Source: Demequina capsici (GTDB taxonomy: Bacteria; Actinomycetota; Actinomycetes; Actinomycetales; Demequinaceae). From it: a DNA stretch of 64,000 bases. The notes below the pieces were generated by a model. It made no database searches and was not told the origin of the DNA. It was given only the letters and a program-made list of their open reading frames with translations. Shown here in pieces: positions 45,836 through 55,024 of this stretch. Position numbers and translations under genes: made by a program. The stretch covers positions 310,001-374,000 of the forward strand of contig NZ_CP134880.1 of assembly GCF_032102965.1 (NCBI RefSeq), written 5' to 3'. How positions within the stretch are numbered: position 1 is the first letter of the stretch; the number at the start of each line of letters is the position of its first letter.

Positions 45836-47733
45836 GGCGCTTCGAGGAGGCGTTCCAGGACGCGGTCGACGCGTCGGGGACCGAGGTCGCGCGAGCGCTG
45901 CGCGAACCGGCAAGGGTCGACGCGCTGAGGAGCCGCGCGGCGAGGGAGAGGCGGCGGCTCACGTTCGGCACGGTCGGTGCGCTCCTCCTGGCCGGGGTGG
46001 TCGCGGGCGTGGTGACCGCGCCCGGAGGTGATCGTCCCGAGCCGTTCCAGGCGGCATCCGCGACGGTGCAGACGTCCGAGCTCGATGCGGCCGTCTCGGC
46101 GGAGACTGCCGTGGGACCGGAGGCGCTGACGGTCGGCGGAGACACGCACGCGTGCGGCGACGAGTGGACCCTCGACCAGGGCGTGGTGGTCCATGCCCGG
46201 CAGGTCCTGGCGATCGGCGCCGCGCTGATCCAGACGAGGACCGTCCTCGAGGACGTCGACCCCGAGGTCTCCGCCGCGGCTGCCGCCGGGTTCTCCACGT
46301 GGGGCATCCGGTGGGAGTCGTCGGTGAGGCTCGCGCCGGGTGACGCGGGTGCCGGCTTGCGGCTCGTCACCGAGAGCTTCGCGATCCTCGGCGGGGTGGT
46401 CGTCGGGTGGATGCCGGCGGTCGGTGCCTCGTCGGAGGCGGTGGATGCGCACGGGATCAAGGTGCTGCCGTCCTCGGTGCCGGCGCCGGTGCCTGGCTCG
46501 TGCGGGACCGGTGCGGACTCGCGCTACGCCGCGGCCGGCACCGTCATCGCGGTGGTGGCTCAGGTGCAGGACGCGGAAGGATCGCCGGTGGCCACGTGGG
46601 TCGAGATGTCCGGCGACGCGCTCACGGGGCCGACGCGGGTGGCGGGCGTCTCGCTCGCGTGCGGTGACGCGTTGCCGTCGCACCTGCCGGGGGATCTGTG
46701 GCCTGCGGCGGTCGGCGAAGGGGGCGATGTGGCGTCGGCGCAGCGCACGCGGATCGTGGGGCGTGTGACGTCGCTCCTGGAGGACCAGGCCTCGCCGGCT
46801 GATGGCGTCGTGCATGCGGACCCCGCCGTGGTGCAGCTGCGGTTGGTGCAAGGCGAGCCCGGCCTGGACTACTACGCGACGGCGGTCATGGTCGACCAGG
46901 GGCGGATCGTCGCGGCCGTGCCGGTGACGGTCTATCCGAACGCGTCGGACAGCTGGGAGATCGGGACCCGGCTCGACGGAGCGATGCCTCTGAGGCCGCG
47001 GAGCTGCCTGACGGGCGTCCCGAGCGGAGGGGTGGACCCTCAGGTGCGCGGCGCGGCGGACGGCGCCGGCTCGTACGAGGTGCACGCGGTCGTGGTCGCC
47101 GTCGACCCGCTCGGACGCGTGGTCGGCCACTGGTTCGATCCCGCGGGCCTGCCCGCGCAGGTCGTCGAGATGTTGGTGGCGGACGACGTGCCGGGACCCG
47201 AGTGGCAGATGGTCGAGTCGCCCGCGGCGGCGGCCCTCTGGGATGCGCCGCCGGCGTGCGGAGACGTGATGGTGGACACCATCACCGGGAACTTCACCGA
47301 CCGTACGGTGCGAGGGCTCGCGGTGCAGGCGAGGGCGTTCGTCGTCGATGACACGCTTCACGTGGAGAGCTCCCCGACGGAGTCGGTCGCGGGCCTGACG
47401 CCGCTGTACGTCGAGGTCGCGCTGGACCGCCTGCGGGACGGGGTCACGTACGAGGTCTCCGCGGTGACGATCCGCAGCGGGGTCGTGGTCGGGGTGACCG
47501 ACGTGCCGTACGTGGTGGGCGATCTGGGACGCCTGCCGTCGGAGTACGCGCAGGGGTGGACGATCGCGGGACCCGTGGCTCCCGGGGTGTGCGCGCGAGG
47601 GGCCGTGAGCGCTGACGTCGAGGGCATCGCTGTCGTGCATCTGACGGTGCGAGCGCTCTCCGGCGGTGAGGTGTGGGGCGCGTGGTTCGATCCGACCGGA
47701 GGTGGGCTCGCGCGCGTCGACTTCCTGTCGTGA
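45832..47733 (+). CDS. Large single-pass protein with Cys-repeat ectodomain, sigma partner
   Basis: 633 residues: a ~45-residue cytoplasmic N-terminus, one helix (about residues 45-65) and a ~565-residue exterior. The exterior is built of about six related units of 80-100 residues, each with a lone Cys near its start (HACGDEW, GSCGTGAD, LACGDALP, RSCLTGVP, PACGDVMV, GVCARGAV) followed by V-x-A/G-V-V beta strands and often W-F-D-P-T/A-G-x at the end (GHWFDPAG, GAWFDPTG). Topology and operon place match the 622-residue protein encoded at 28862-30730. Function unknown. Confidence 0.85.
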   Translation: MRRFEEAFQDAVDASGTEVARALREPARVDALRSRAARERRRLTFGTVGALLLAGVVAGVVTAPGGDRPEPFQAASATVQTSELDAAVSAETAVGPEALTVGGDTHACGDEWTLDQGVVVHARQVLAIGAALIQTRTVLEDVDPEVSAAAAAGFSTWGIRWESSVRLAPGDAGAGLRLVTESFAILGGVVVGWMPAVGASSEAVDAHGIKVLPSSVPAPVPGSCGTGADSRYAAAGTVIAVVAQVQDAEGSPVATWVEMSGDALTGPTRVAGVSLACGDALPSHLPGDLWPAAVGEGGDVASAQRTRIVGRVTSLLEDQASPADGVVHADPAVVQLRLVQGEPGLDYYATAVMVDQGRIVAAVPVTVYPNASDSWEIGTRLDGAMPLRPRSCLTGVPSGGVDPQVRGAADGAGSYEVHAVVVAVDPLGRVVGHWFDPAGLPAQVVEMLVADDVPGPEWQMVESPAAAALWDAPPACGDVMVDTITGNFTDRTVRGLAVQARAFVVDDTLHVESSPTESVAGLTPLYVEVALDRLRDGVTYEVSAVTIRSGVVVGVTDVPYVVGDLGRLPSEYAQGWTIAGPVAPGVCARGAVSADVEGIAVVHLTVRALSGGEVWGAWFDPTGGGLARVDFLS

Positions 47734-47856
47734 CGCCAGCGGATGCCGTCCACAGGTGACGTGCGGGTCCGCGCGGCGGGTCTACGCTGGGCTGACATCG
47801 TGCGACGCGGTTCAGGGAGGGGCGGCGCGTCGAACGGTCGAGCATCAGGGGGACTC

Positions 47857-48630
47857 ATGGGTGAAGTTGTCGTGGACGCTGTCGTGGCGCGCGGCCTGTA
47901 CAAGGCGTTCGAGGGACGATTCGCCGTCGACGGCATGGACCTGACGGTCCCGCGCGGAAGCTTCTATGGCATCGCGGGGCCGAACGGCGCCGGCAAGACG
48001 ACGGCCCTGCGCATGATCATCGGGGTGCTGAAGCCCGATGGCGGCGACGTTGTCGTGGACGGGGTGCCTGTGTGGCCTGACACCCGCGCGGCGAAGCGTC
48101 GCCTGGGGTTCGTGGCGGACAACCCTGCGATGTTCGAACGGCTGTCCGGACGCGAGATGCTCGAGTACGCGGCGCTGCTGCACGGGCTCGACCCGGTGGA
48201 GGCCGACCGGCGCGCGAGCGAGCTGCTGCAGGTGCTGGACCTCACGGCCGACCAGGGCCGGATGATCGCCGACTACTCGCTCGGCATGCGCAAGCGTATG
48301 GGCCTGGCCGTGGCGTTGCTGCACAGCCCGGCGGTGCTGATCCTCGACGAGCCGTTCGGCTCCCTGGACCCGGTCAACACACAGGTGATGGAGGAGCTGC
48401 TTCAGCGCTATCGGGCGCGCGGAGGCACCGTCGTGTTCTCGAGCCACGTGATGGACGTCGTGGAGCGGCTGTGCGATCGCATGGTGGTCATGGCCGACGG
48501 GCGGGCGCGCGTCGAGGGCACGGTCGCGGACGTGCGGGGCGCGGCGCCCACCCTCCAGCAGGCGTTCGTGGACCTCGTCGGCGGTCGCGATCTCGGTGAG
48601 GGGGAGCTGTCGTGGTTGCAGTCCTCGTAA
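47857..48630 (+). CDS. ABC transporter ATP-binding protein
   Basis: 257 residues with Walker A GPNGAGKTTALRM, signature variant YSLGMRKRMGLA (in place of LSGGQ), Walker B VLILDEPFGSLD and switch His in SSHVMDV. The signature type is that of ABC-2 exporters with a bacitracin-like or multidrug role. ATG 47857 has AGGGGGA just upstream. The permease gene overlaps its 3' end by 19 bp. Confidence 0.92.
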   Translation: MGEVVVDAVVARGLYKAFEGRFAVDGMDLTVPRGSFYGIAGPNGAGKTTALRMIIGVLKPDGGDVVVDGVPVWPDTRAAKRRLGFVADNPAMFERLSGREMLEYAALLHGLDPVEADRRASELLQVLDLTADQGRMIADYSLGMRKRMGLAVALLHSPAVLILDEPFGSLDPVNTQVMEELLQRYRARGGTVVFSSHVMDVVERLCDRMVVMADGRARVEGTVADVRGAAPTLQQAFVDLVGGRDLGEGELSWLQSS

Positions 48631-50186
48631 GGCTGCGACGCACGATCCGGCGGAGCTTCGTGAAGGACCCTGCGCTCTACTGGGGGTACTGGACGCTGGC
48701 GGCCATCGTCGGCGTGGCGATGGCGGCGGCCCTCGCCGCGCTCGTCTCCGCCGCCTCCTCGGGACCGCAGGGCGCCGCAGGCGTCGGGGCGGAGTCGCTT
48801 CTCGCGTTCATCCTCGTGGTGTGGGTGCTCGTCCCCTTGACCGTGCCGTCGCTCCAGGATCAGCTCGTGGAACCCGACAGGCTGGCGCTGTTCCCGCTCA
48901 GCGCCCCGCAGAGGATGGTCGGGCTCGCCGCCGGCGTCATGGCCTCGCCGACCGCGCTGCTTTCGTTCCTCGCCGCGTCGGGTCCGATCGCCGCGTGGGG
49001 CATGCCGTGGTGGGGACGGCTCGCGTCGCCGCTCGTCGCGTTCGTGTTCGCCGCGACGTGCATCGCGGTGTCCCGCGCTCTCCAGACGTTCTTCGCAGGC
49101 ACGCTCGGCGGCCGTCGCGGCCGGGATGTGTCGGTCCTGCTTGCCGCCGTCCTCACCGTCGGCTTCTACGTCGCCATGCAGGTGGTGCCTGCGATGCTCG
49201 CCGATGCGGCGATGTCCCAGCGCGGTGCGCCGGCGCTGGACGTGCTCAGCGATGCGACGGGCTGGCTCCCCGGAGGTGCGTCCGCGCGGGTGATGCTCGA
49301 CCTTCGGGTGGACGACGCGACCGGGGCGTCGCTGCACATGCTCGTGGCGCTCGCATGGCTCGCGCTGTTCGCAGGGATCTGGGTGTGGGCGCTGTCCCGT
49401 CACTCGCGTGGCACGACCGCCGGTGGCCGGGCCGAGGCGCGCAGCCGCGCGCGAGTGGGCCTGAGCCTGCCGCCGCTGGCGCTGAGGTGGATGCGGCCGT
49501 CGCCGGAGATGGCCGCGGCCTCGCAGCACCTGCGGTACATGCGCCGTCACCCCCGGGTGGCGCAGCAGGTCCTCATCGGCATCGGCGTCGGCGTGTTCGT
49601 GGCGAATCCGCTCTGCAGCCCGGGCTGGCTGGGAGTCGGGGCGATGGCGTACGCGTCGTATGCGATGGTGCTGCTCGGTGGGGGCCTCTTCAACTTCGAC
49701 GGGCCAGGGATCGGCTTCCTGAACGTCGTGGGAGCCGACCTGCGGGCGCTGCTCCGTGCGAAGTCGGCCGTCGTGCTCTGGCTCGCAGTGCTCGTGGCGG
49801 TCGTGTTCCTCGGGGTGGAGGCCGTGGTGCGGGGCACGGTGCACGAGGTTCCTGCCGCCATCCTGTACGCGGTCGGCGGCGCGATGTGGACCTCTGCAGG
49901 AGCGACCCTCACCGCGGCGCGCTTCGCGTTCGATGGTGAGAAGGCGTCGTCCCAGCGGTTCGTCGCGGTCGGCCCAGCGTTCGCGACGCTCGGCTGGGTG
50001 ATCGCAGGCACGATCGTTGCCGCGCTTCTCTACGGCCTGGTAGATGCGTGGATACCGCGAGAGGTCACCGGCGTCCTGATGGTCGCGGTCGGCGCGCTGG
50101 TGTACCGCGTCTCCCTGCGCGCCGGGGCCCGGGCCCTGCATCGGGATCCGGGCCTCGTCCTCGACCGCATCCCTGCGCGCGCGTGA
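48612..50186 (+). CDS. Membrane permease partner of ABC exporter
   Basis: 524 residues with about ten to twelve hydrophobic segments and two gated cytoplasmic loops (SLQDQLVEPDRLALFPLSAPQRM and AASQHLRYMRRHPRVAQQV). The LFPLSAPQR phrase belongs to a family of actinobacterial ABC-2-like permeases of unknown substrate. The GTG at 48612 lies inside the ATPase gene with GAGGGGGAG upstream. Confidence 0.85.
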   Translation: MVAVLVRLRRTIRRSFVKDPALYWGYWTLAAIVGVAMAAALAALVSAASSGPQGAAGVGAESLLAFILVVWVLVPLTVPSLQDQLVEPDRLALFPLSAPQRMVGLAAGVMASPTALLSFLAASGPIAAWGMPWWGRLASPLVAFVFAATCIAVSRALQTFFAGTLGGRRGRDVSVLLAAVLTVGFYVAMQVVPAMLADAAMSQRGAPALDVLSDATGWLPGGASARVMLDLRVDDATGASLHMLVALAWLALFAGIWVWALSRHSRGTTAGGRAEARSRARVGLSLPPLALRWMRPSPEMAAASQHLRYMRRHPRVAQQVLIGIGVGVFVANPLCSPGWLGVGAMAYASYAMVLLGGGLFNFDGPGIGFLNVVGADLRALLRAKSAVVLWLAVLVAVVFLGVEAVVRGTVHEVPAAILYAVGGAMWTSAGATLTAARFAFDGEKASSQRFVAVGPAFATLGWVIAGTIVAALLYGLVDAWIPREVTGVLMVAVGALVYRVSLRAGARALHRDPGLVLDRIPARA

Positions 50187-50223
50187 CCTTCGGTGCCGCT
50201 GATCGGGGTCTAGGGTGTTGCCC

Positions 50224-51246
50224 ATGAGTGCACCGCTGCCCATGTCCGCGCCCGCCTTCCGTTGGGGGATCCTCGGTGCGGGAGGAATCGCCCACAAGCT
50301 GGCCGACGCCATCACGCATTACACGAAGTCGGAGGTGGTCGCCGTCGCCGCCGCCTCCGGACTCGAGAGAGCGCAGGCGTTCGCCGCCGAGACCGGCGTG
50401 CCGACGGCGTACGGCAGCTACGAGGAGCTCGTCGCCGATCCTGACGTCGACATCGTCTACGTGGCCACCACGCACAACAACCACCACGGGCCGGCGCTGC
50501 TGGCGATCGAGGCGGGCAAGCACGTGATGGTCGAGAAGGCGTTCACGCAGAACGAGAGGCAGGCGCGGCTCGTGGTCGACGCGGCGCGCGCCAAGGGCGT
50601 GTTCGTCATGGAGGCCATGTGGGCGCGGCACCTTCCCCACATGTACGCCCTGCGCGAGGCGATCGCGCGCGGAGAGATCGGCGAGGTCATCTCCGTCCAG
50701 GCGGACCACGGTCAGCCGATCTCGCACATCGAGCGCATGCGCAACCCCGCCCTCGCGGGCGGTGCGCTGCTGGACCTCGGCGTGTACCCCATCTCGTTCG
50801 CCCACGACATCCTTGGCGTCCCTGATGCGATCACCGCGGTCGGACGGCTGACGGACACCGGTGTCGACGGTCAGGTCTCGATGGTCTTCGACTACCCGAG
50901 CATGGGGGCGCAGGCGTCGCTCACCACCACGATGGAGGGCAAGACCCCCTGCATGGCGCTGATCGGTGGCACCGAGGGCTACATCGAGATCGACGGCACC
51001 TTCTACAACCCGACGACCTTCCGGGTGGTCCGCCTCGACGGCACCATGTGGGAGTACGACGGCACCGCTCCGAACGGCTTCCAGTTCGAGGCCGCCGAGG
51101 TGGCGCGGTGCGTCGCCGCGGGACTCACCGAGTCTCCGATCCAGCCGCTCGAGCAGTCGTTGGAGATCATGCGGATCATGGACGAGGTGCGCAACCAGAT
51201 CGGCCTCATCTACCCCGACGAGCATGGCGGGCCCGGCGAGCGGTAG
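50224..51246 (+). CDS. Gfo/Idh/MocA family NAD(P)-dependent oxidoreductase
   Basis: 340 residues. The N-terminal Rossmann domain opens with WGILGAGGIAHKLADAI, the cofactor site is followed by THNNHHGPALLAIEAGKHVMVEKAFT (EK-P like signature, with Ala after Lys instead of Pro), and the substrate domain has GGALLDLGVYPI. Likely oxidises or reduces a sugar, inositol or dihydrodiol. ATG 50224 is used; GTG 50215 and ATG 50242 are alternatives. No obvious pathway partner is adjacent. Confidence 0.92.
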   Translation: MSAPLPMSAPAFRWGILGAGGIAHKLADAITHYTKSEVVAVAAASGLERAQAFAAETGVPTAYGSYEELVADPDVDIVYVATTHNNHHGPALLAIEAGKHVMVEKAFTQNERQARLVVDAARAKGVFVMEAMWARHLPHMYALREAIARGEIGEVISVQADHGQPISHIERMRNPALAGGALLDLGVYPISFAHDILGVPDAITAVGRLTDTGVDGQVSMVFDYPSMGAQASLTTTMEGKTPCMALIGGTEGYIEIDGTFYNPTTFRVVRLDGTMWEYDGTAPNGFQFEAAEVARCVAAGLTESPIQPLEQSLEIMRIMDEVRNQIGLIYPDEHGGPGER

Positions 51247-51334
51247 GCGTCCACTGCGTCGTCCAGGGCCGCGGTCTCACCCTCGGGACCCTCGGCCGAC
51301 TCATGGTGTCGGTCGTCCCAGGTAGGTTTGCCCC

Positions 51335-51997
51335 ATGAAGACGGGCCTTTTCGTGGTGTTCGAGGGGGGCGACGGCGTCGGCAAGACGACCCAGCTGGAG
51401 CGGCTGGCGGAGGCGATGCGCTCTGCGGGCCGTGAGGTGGTCGTGACGCGGGAGCCGGGCGGCACCCAGCTGGGTCTGCACCTGCGCCAGCTGATCATGC
51501 ACGGCGACCATGTCGCGCCACGTGCCGAGGCGCTGCTCTACGCGGCCGATCGCGCGCACCATGTGGAATCTGTCGTCAAGCCTGCCCTCGCGCGCGGGGC
51601 GGTGGTGCTGCAGGACCGCTTCATCGACTCGTCGATCGTGTACCAGGGCGGCGCCAGGGGGCTGGGCAACGAGGTGGAGCGCATCTCACGCTGGGCCACC
51701 GACGGGCTGCTCCCCGACCTGACCGTGGTGCTCGACATGGCGCCCGACACGTCGCGGATGGACCGCCATCTCGACCGCGTGGAGCGTGAGACGGTCGAGC
51801 ATGCGGAGCAGATCCGCCAGGGCTTCCTGTTCCTCGCGCAGCGCGATCCGCGTCGTTACGCCGTCATCGATGCGGCGCGCCCGGTGGGCGAGGTCTTCCA
51901 CGATGTCTTCGCGGCTGCGCGGGCCGCGCTGCGACGCAAGCGCGAGATCATCTCAGGCGCGCGGACGCCGATCCCGCCGTCCCCGGTGACGCCATGA
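51335..51997 (+). CDS. tmk: Thymidylate kinase
   Basis: 220-residue enzyme phosphorylating dTMP to dTDP. P-loop FEGGDGVGKTTQ, DR(Y/F) motif in LQDRFIDSSIVYQGG and TREPGGT typical of Tmk. The C-terminus is extended by ~15 residues. Overlaps holB by 4 nt (ATGA). tmk-holB pairing is conserved in actinobacteria and ties nucleotide supply to replication. Confidence 0.97.
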   Translation: MKTGLFVVFEGGDGVGKTTQLERLAEAMRSAGREVVVTREPGGTQLGLHLRQLIMHGDHVAPRAEALLYAADRAHHVESVVKPALARGAVVLQDRFIDSSIVYQGGARGLGNEVERISRWATDGLLPDLTVVLDMAPDTSRMDRHLDRVERETVEHAEQIRQGFLFLAQRDPRRYAVIDAARPVGEVFHDVFAAARAALRRKREIISGARTPIPPSPVTP

Positions 51998-53202
51998 TCG
52001 AGGACGCCTCCGAGGACCTTGGCACGGCCGTGGCCGACCCGCAGCACGCTCCGGCGGTCGCAGGCGTGTGGACCGAGGTGGTGGGTCAGGGCGATGCGAC
52101 CGCACCGTTGAGGGCGGCGGCCGCGCATGCCTCCGCCATGACGCACGCGTGGCTCGTCACCGGACCGCCGGGCTCGGGACGGTCCCAGGCGGCGCGGGCG
52201 TTCGCAGCGGCTCTCCAGTGCCCGAACGGCGGCTGCGGCGAGTGCCGGGAATGCGTGACGTCGCTCAGCGGCGCGCATGCGGACGTCACGGTGGTCGCCA
52301 CGGAGAAGGTGACCATCGCGATCGACGAGGTGCGCGAGCTCGTGTCATTGGCGCAATCGTCACCCAGCCAGGGCCGCTGGCGCGTCATCATCGTCGAGGA
52401 CGCGGACCGCATGACGGAGCGCACCTCGAACCTGCTTCTCAAGTCCATCGAGGAGCCGCCGCCCCGCACCGTCTGGGTGCTGTGCGCGCCCTCTGCGGAC
52501 GACGTGGTGGTCACCATCCGCTCCCGCTGCCGCGTGGTGGGGCTCCGAGTGCCCGATGCGGAGGTGGTAGCCCGCCTGCTGGTCGAGCGCGACGGGGTGG
52601 ACCCCGAGCTGGCGCTCGAGTGCGCGTACGCCGCGCAGAGCCATATCGGCATCGCGCGTCGACTGGCTCGCGACCCGCAGGCGCGGGCGCGCCGCGACCA
52701 GGTGCTGGCGCTCGCCACCGAGATCAGGGGCGTGGGCGATGCCGTGCTCGCGGCCGCGGACCTGGTCCAGGTCGCGGACGACGACGCGAGGGCCGCGACC
52801 GAGGAGCGCGACGCACAGGAGCGGAACGAGCTGCTGCGCATGCTCGGAGCGGACGACGGAGGGCGTCTGCCGCCTGCGCTGCGCTCGCAGGTGAAGCAGC
52901 TCGAGGAGGATCAGAAGCGCCGCGCCACCCGTCACAAGCGCGACGTCCTGGATCGCGCCATCGTGGACCTCATGAGCATGTACCGCGATGTCGCGGTGGT
53001 GCAGGTGGGCTCTGGCGTGCCGCTGGTCAATGCGACTCATCGCGGTCACGTCGAGCAGCTCGCGGCTCGCGGCACCATGCAGGACACGGTGCGGGTGCTC
53101 GACGCTCTTGCGCTGACGCGCGAGCGTCTGGCGGGGAACGTGGCGCCGTTGCTGGCGGTCGAGGCGATGCTGCTCGCGCTCCGTCCACAGCCCGCACGCT
53201 GA
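51994..53202 (+). CDS. holB: DNA polymerase III delta' subunit
   Basis: 402-residue clamp-loader subunit. P-loop-like GPPGSGRSQAA has Arg where ATPases have Lys, so it should not hydrolyse ATP, as expected for delta'. The zinc cluster CPNGGCGECREC, VIIVEDADRM and sensor-like NLLLKSIEEPPPRTVWVL are clear. The C-terminal region (about residues 300-402) is long, as usual in actinobacteria. Coupled to tmk. Confidence 0.95.
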   Translation: MIEDASEDLGTAVADPQHAPAVAGVWTEVVGQGDATAPLRAAAAHASAMTHAWLVTGPPGSGRSQAARAFAAALQCPNGGCGECRECVTSLSGAHADVTVVATEKVTIAIDEVRELVSLAQSSPSQGRWRVIIVEDADRMTERTSNLLLKSIEEPPPRTVWVLCAPSADDVVVTIRSRCRVVGLRVPDAEVVARLLVERDGVDPELALECAYAAQSHIGIARRLARDPQARARRDQVLALATEIRGVGDAVLAAADLVQVADDDARAATEERDAQERNELLRMLGADDGGRLPPALRSQVKQLEEDQKRRATRHKRDVLDRAIVDLMSMYRDVAVVQVGSGVPLVNATHRGHVEQLAARGTMQDTVRVLDALALTRERLAGNVAPLLAVEAMLLALRPQPAR

Positions 53203-53279
53203 GCACGTCGGGCGGCGTGTCGCGCGGTCGGCTGTGGGCGGTCATCGAGTGCCGGTCAGGTTCGACTAGTTTGGGCGCT

Positions 53280-54824
53280 ATGACTCCTCGTCGCCGCGCC
53301 CTGGGGGCCGCCATCGCCGTGCCCCTCCTCCTGCTCACGGCATGCACGGGCGGGACGGACGCGACGCCGTCGGCGAGCGTGGACACCGGAAACGGCGCGC
53401 CATCCACCTCGGCTCCGGCCGACTCGTCCCGCTTCTACGAGCAGCAGCTCTCATGGAGCACGTGCGGCGATCTCGAGTGCGCCATGGTGGAGGTGCCTCT
53501 CGACTGGACGGACCCGGCTGGCGACACGATCAAGCTCGCGATCAACCGGTCGCAGGCGACGGACGCGAGCAAGCGCATCGGCTCCGTGCTCATCAACCCT
53601 GGCGGTCCTGGCGGCTCGGGCCTGGACTTCACCGACTACTTCCTGTCGTATGCGGGCGCCGACCTGACGGCCGCGTACGACGTCGTCGGATTCGACCCGC
53701 GTGGGGTCGGCAAGTCCAACGGCATCTCCTGCGGCGACGCCGAGACCCTCAACGCGTTCTACGTGACGGACTACTCGTACGACACGGAGGAGGACCTCGC
53801 GGCCGCAGCGAAGCGCAACGCGGACTTCGCCGCAGGCTGCGAGCAGATCTCGGGCGACATCATGGCGAACATCGACACGGTGTCTGCTGCTCGGGACATG
53901 GACGTGATCCGTGCCGTGCTCGGCGACGACTCCCTCAACTACATGGGCTTCAGCTACGGCACCCAGCTGGGCGCCACCTATGCGGCGCTGTACCCCGACA
54001 CGGTGGGCCACGTCGTGCTCGACGGCGCCGTCGACTTCCTCCTGGACGATACCGACCAGGCGAAGGGCCAGGCGGCAGGCTTCGAGCAGGCGCTCACCAG
54101 CTTCATCGACTACTGCGAGGCGCAGCAGTCGTGCCCGCTGTCGTCGGATGTGGAGACGGCACGCCAGCAGATCGGCGACCTCGCGCGTCAGGCGCGGGAG
54201 ACCCCGTTGCCCACCGGCCAGGACGGCGTCACCGTCAACGGCAACCTCATGGTCTACGGCATCGTCGTCACCCTGTACTCGGAGGACAGTTGGGACTACC
54301 TGATCCAGGCGTTGCAGGAGGTGTACAGCCAGGGAACGGCCTCAGTGTTCTATCAGCTGGCAGGCTTCTACCTCGATCGCGACGCCACCACCGGGGAGTA
54401 CACGTCCAACGCCAACGAGGCGTTCACCGCGATCAACTGCCTGGACAGCCCCGAGCTCGACACGTGGACCATGGACGACCAGACGCAGCTCACGGCCGTG
54501 CTTGAGGAGGCGTCGCCCACGTTCGGCTGGTGGTTCGCGGCCGGCGGGGGCTGCAGCGGCTGGCCCTGGGCCGCGCACCAGACCATCGACTCGCTCGACT
54601 ACCCCACGGATGCGAACCCGATCCTCGTGGTCGGCACCACGCGCGACCCTGCGACGCCGTACCAGTGGGCGCAGAACCTCACCGACGAGCTCGGCAACGC
54701 CCAGCTGTTGACGTACGACGGCGACGGGCACACCGCCTACGGCCGCTCCAACAGCTGCATCCTGGACGCCGTCGACAGCTTCATGGTGGACGGCACGATG
54801 CCGGATTCGGGTTTGGTCTGCTGA
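53280..54824 (+). CDS. Secreted alpha/beta hydrolase, TAP-like tripeptidyl aminopeptidase
   Basis: 514-residue lipoprotein (VPLLLLTAC lipobox, Cys near residue 21). Serine nucleophile in GFSYGTQLGA, oxyanion region NPGGPGGSGLDF, Asp in VGTTRDPATPY and His in YDGDGHTAYG. This is the Streptomyces SlpD/SlpE-type proteinase family acting on peptides outside the cell. C-terminal TAP-like domain is complete; the last residues end in Cys. ATG 53280 begins MTPRRRALGA. Stands between holB and the tRNA-Thr gene. Confidence 0.95.
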   Translation: MTPRRRALGAAIAVPLLLLTACTGGTDATPSASVDTGNGAPSTSAPADSSRFYEQQLSWSTCGDLECAMVEVPLDWTDPAGDTIKLAINRSQATDASKRIGSVLINPGGPGGSGLDFTDYFLSYAGADLTAAYDVVGFDPRGVGKSNGISCGDAETLNAFYVTDYSYDTEEDLAAAAKRNADFAAGCEQISGDIMANIDTVSAARDMDVIRAVLGDDSLNYMGFSYGTQLGATYAALYPDTVGHVVLDGAVDFLLDDTDQAKGQAAGFEQALTSFIDYCEAQQSCPLSSDVETARQQIGDLARQARETPLPTGQDGVTVNGNLMVYGIVVTLYSEDSWDYLIQALQEVYSQGTASVFYQLAGFYLDRDATTGEYTSNANEAFTAINCLDSPELDTWTMDDQTQLTAVLEEASPTFGWWFAAGGGCSGWPWAAHQTIDSLDYPTDANPILVVGTTRDPATPYQWAQNLTDELGNAQLLTYDGDGHTAYGRSNSCILDAVDSFMVDGTMPDSGLVC

Positions 54825-54858
54825 CCCTGTAGGATGTCTCCGCGCCCTCGTGGCGCAG

Positions 54859-54934
54859 GCCGCCTTAGCTCAGTCGGCAGAGCGATTCACTCGTAATGAA
54901 TAGGTCAAGGGTTCGATTCCCTTAGGCGGCTCCA
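54859..54934 (+). tRNA. tRNA-Thr (CGT)
   Basis: 76 nt with acceptor stem GCCGCCT (54859-54865)/AGGCGGC (54924-54930), discriminator T and encoded CCA. The anticodon loop CTCGTAA gives CGT, reading ACG (Thr). D-arm GCTCAGTCGGCAGAGC and T-arm AAGGGTTCGATTCCCTT fit. Its 3' half is the left end of a 44-bp repeat, indicating use as an integration site. Confidence 0.97.
54890..54933 (+). repeat. Left attachment repeat, 3' half of tRNA-Thr
   Basis: 44 bases from the anticodon loop to the tRNA 3' end are repeated at 56553-56596 with 41 identities. This is the standard core size for tyrosine-recombinase attachment sites in tRNA genes. Confidence 0.85.
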
Positions 54935-54939
54935 TCGAG

Positions 54940-54969
54940 AAGGCCCCGGTCCGTGAGGATCGGGGCCTT
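54940..54969 (+). terminator. 13-bp hairpin after tRNA-Thr
   Basis: AAGGCCCCGGTCC (54940-54952) and GGATCGGGGCCTT (54957-54969), one G-U pair, GTGA loop, followed by TTCG. Terminates tRNA-Thr transcription. Confidence 0.9.
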
Positions 54970-55012
54970 TCGCGTGCCGCGGCGCATCCGCGTGGCGTGG
55001 GTCGTGCGGTTC

Positions 55013-55018
55013 TATGCT
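55013..55018 (+). promoter_or_regulatory. -10 element of the island membrane-protein gene
   Basis: TATGCT lies 6 bp upstream of the GTG at 55025, placing transcription at or next to the start codon (leaderless type). No -35 is clear. Confidence 0.4.
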
Positions 55019-55024
55019 TCCGGC

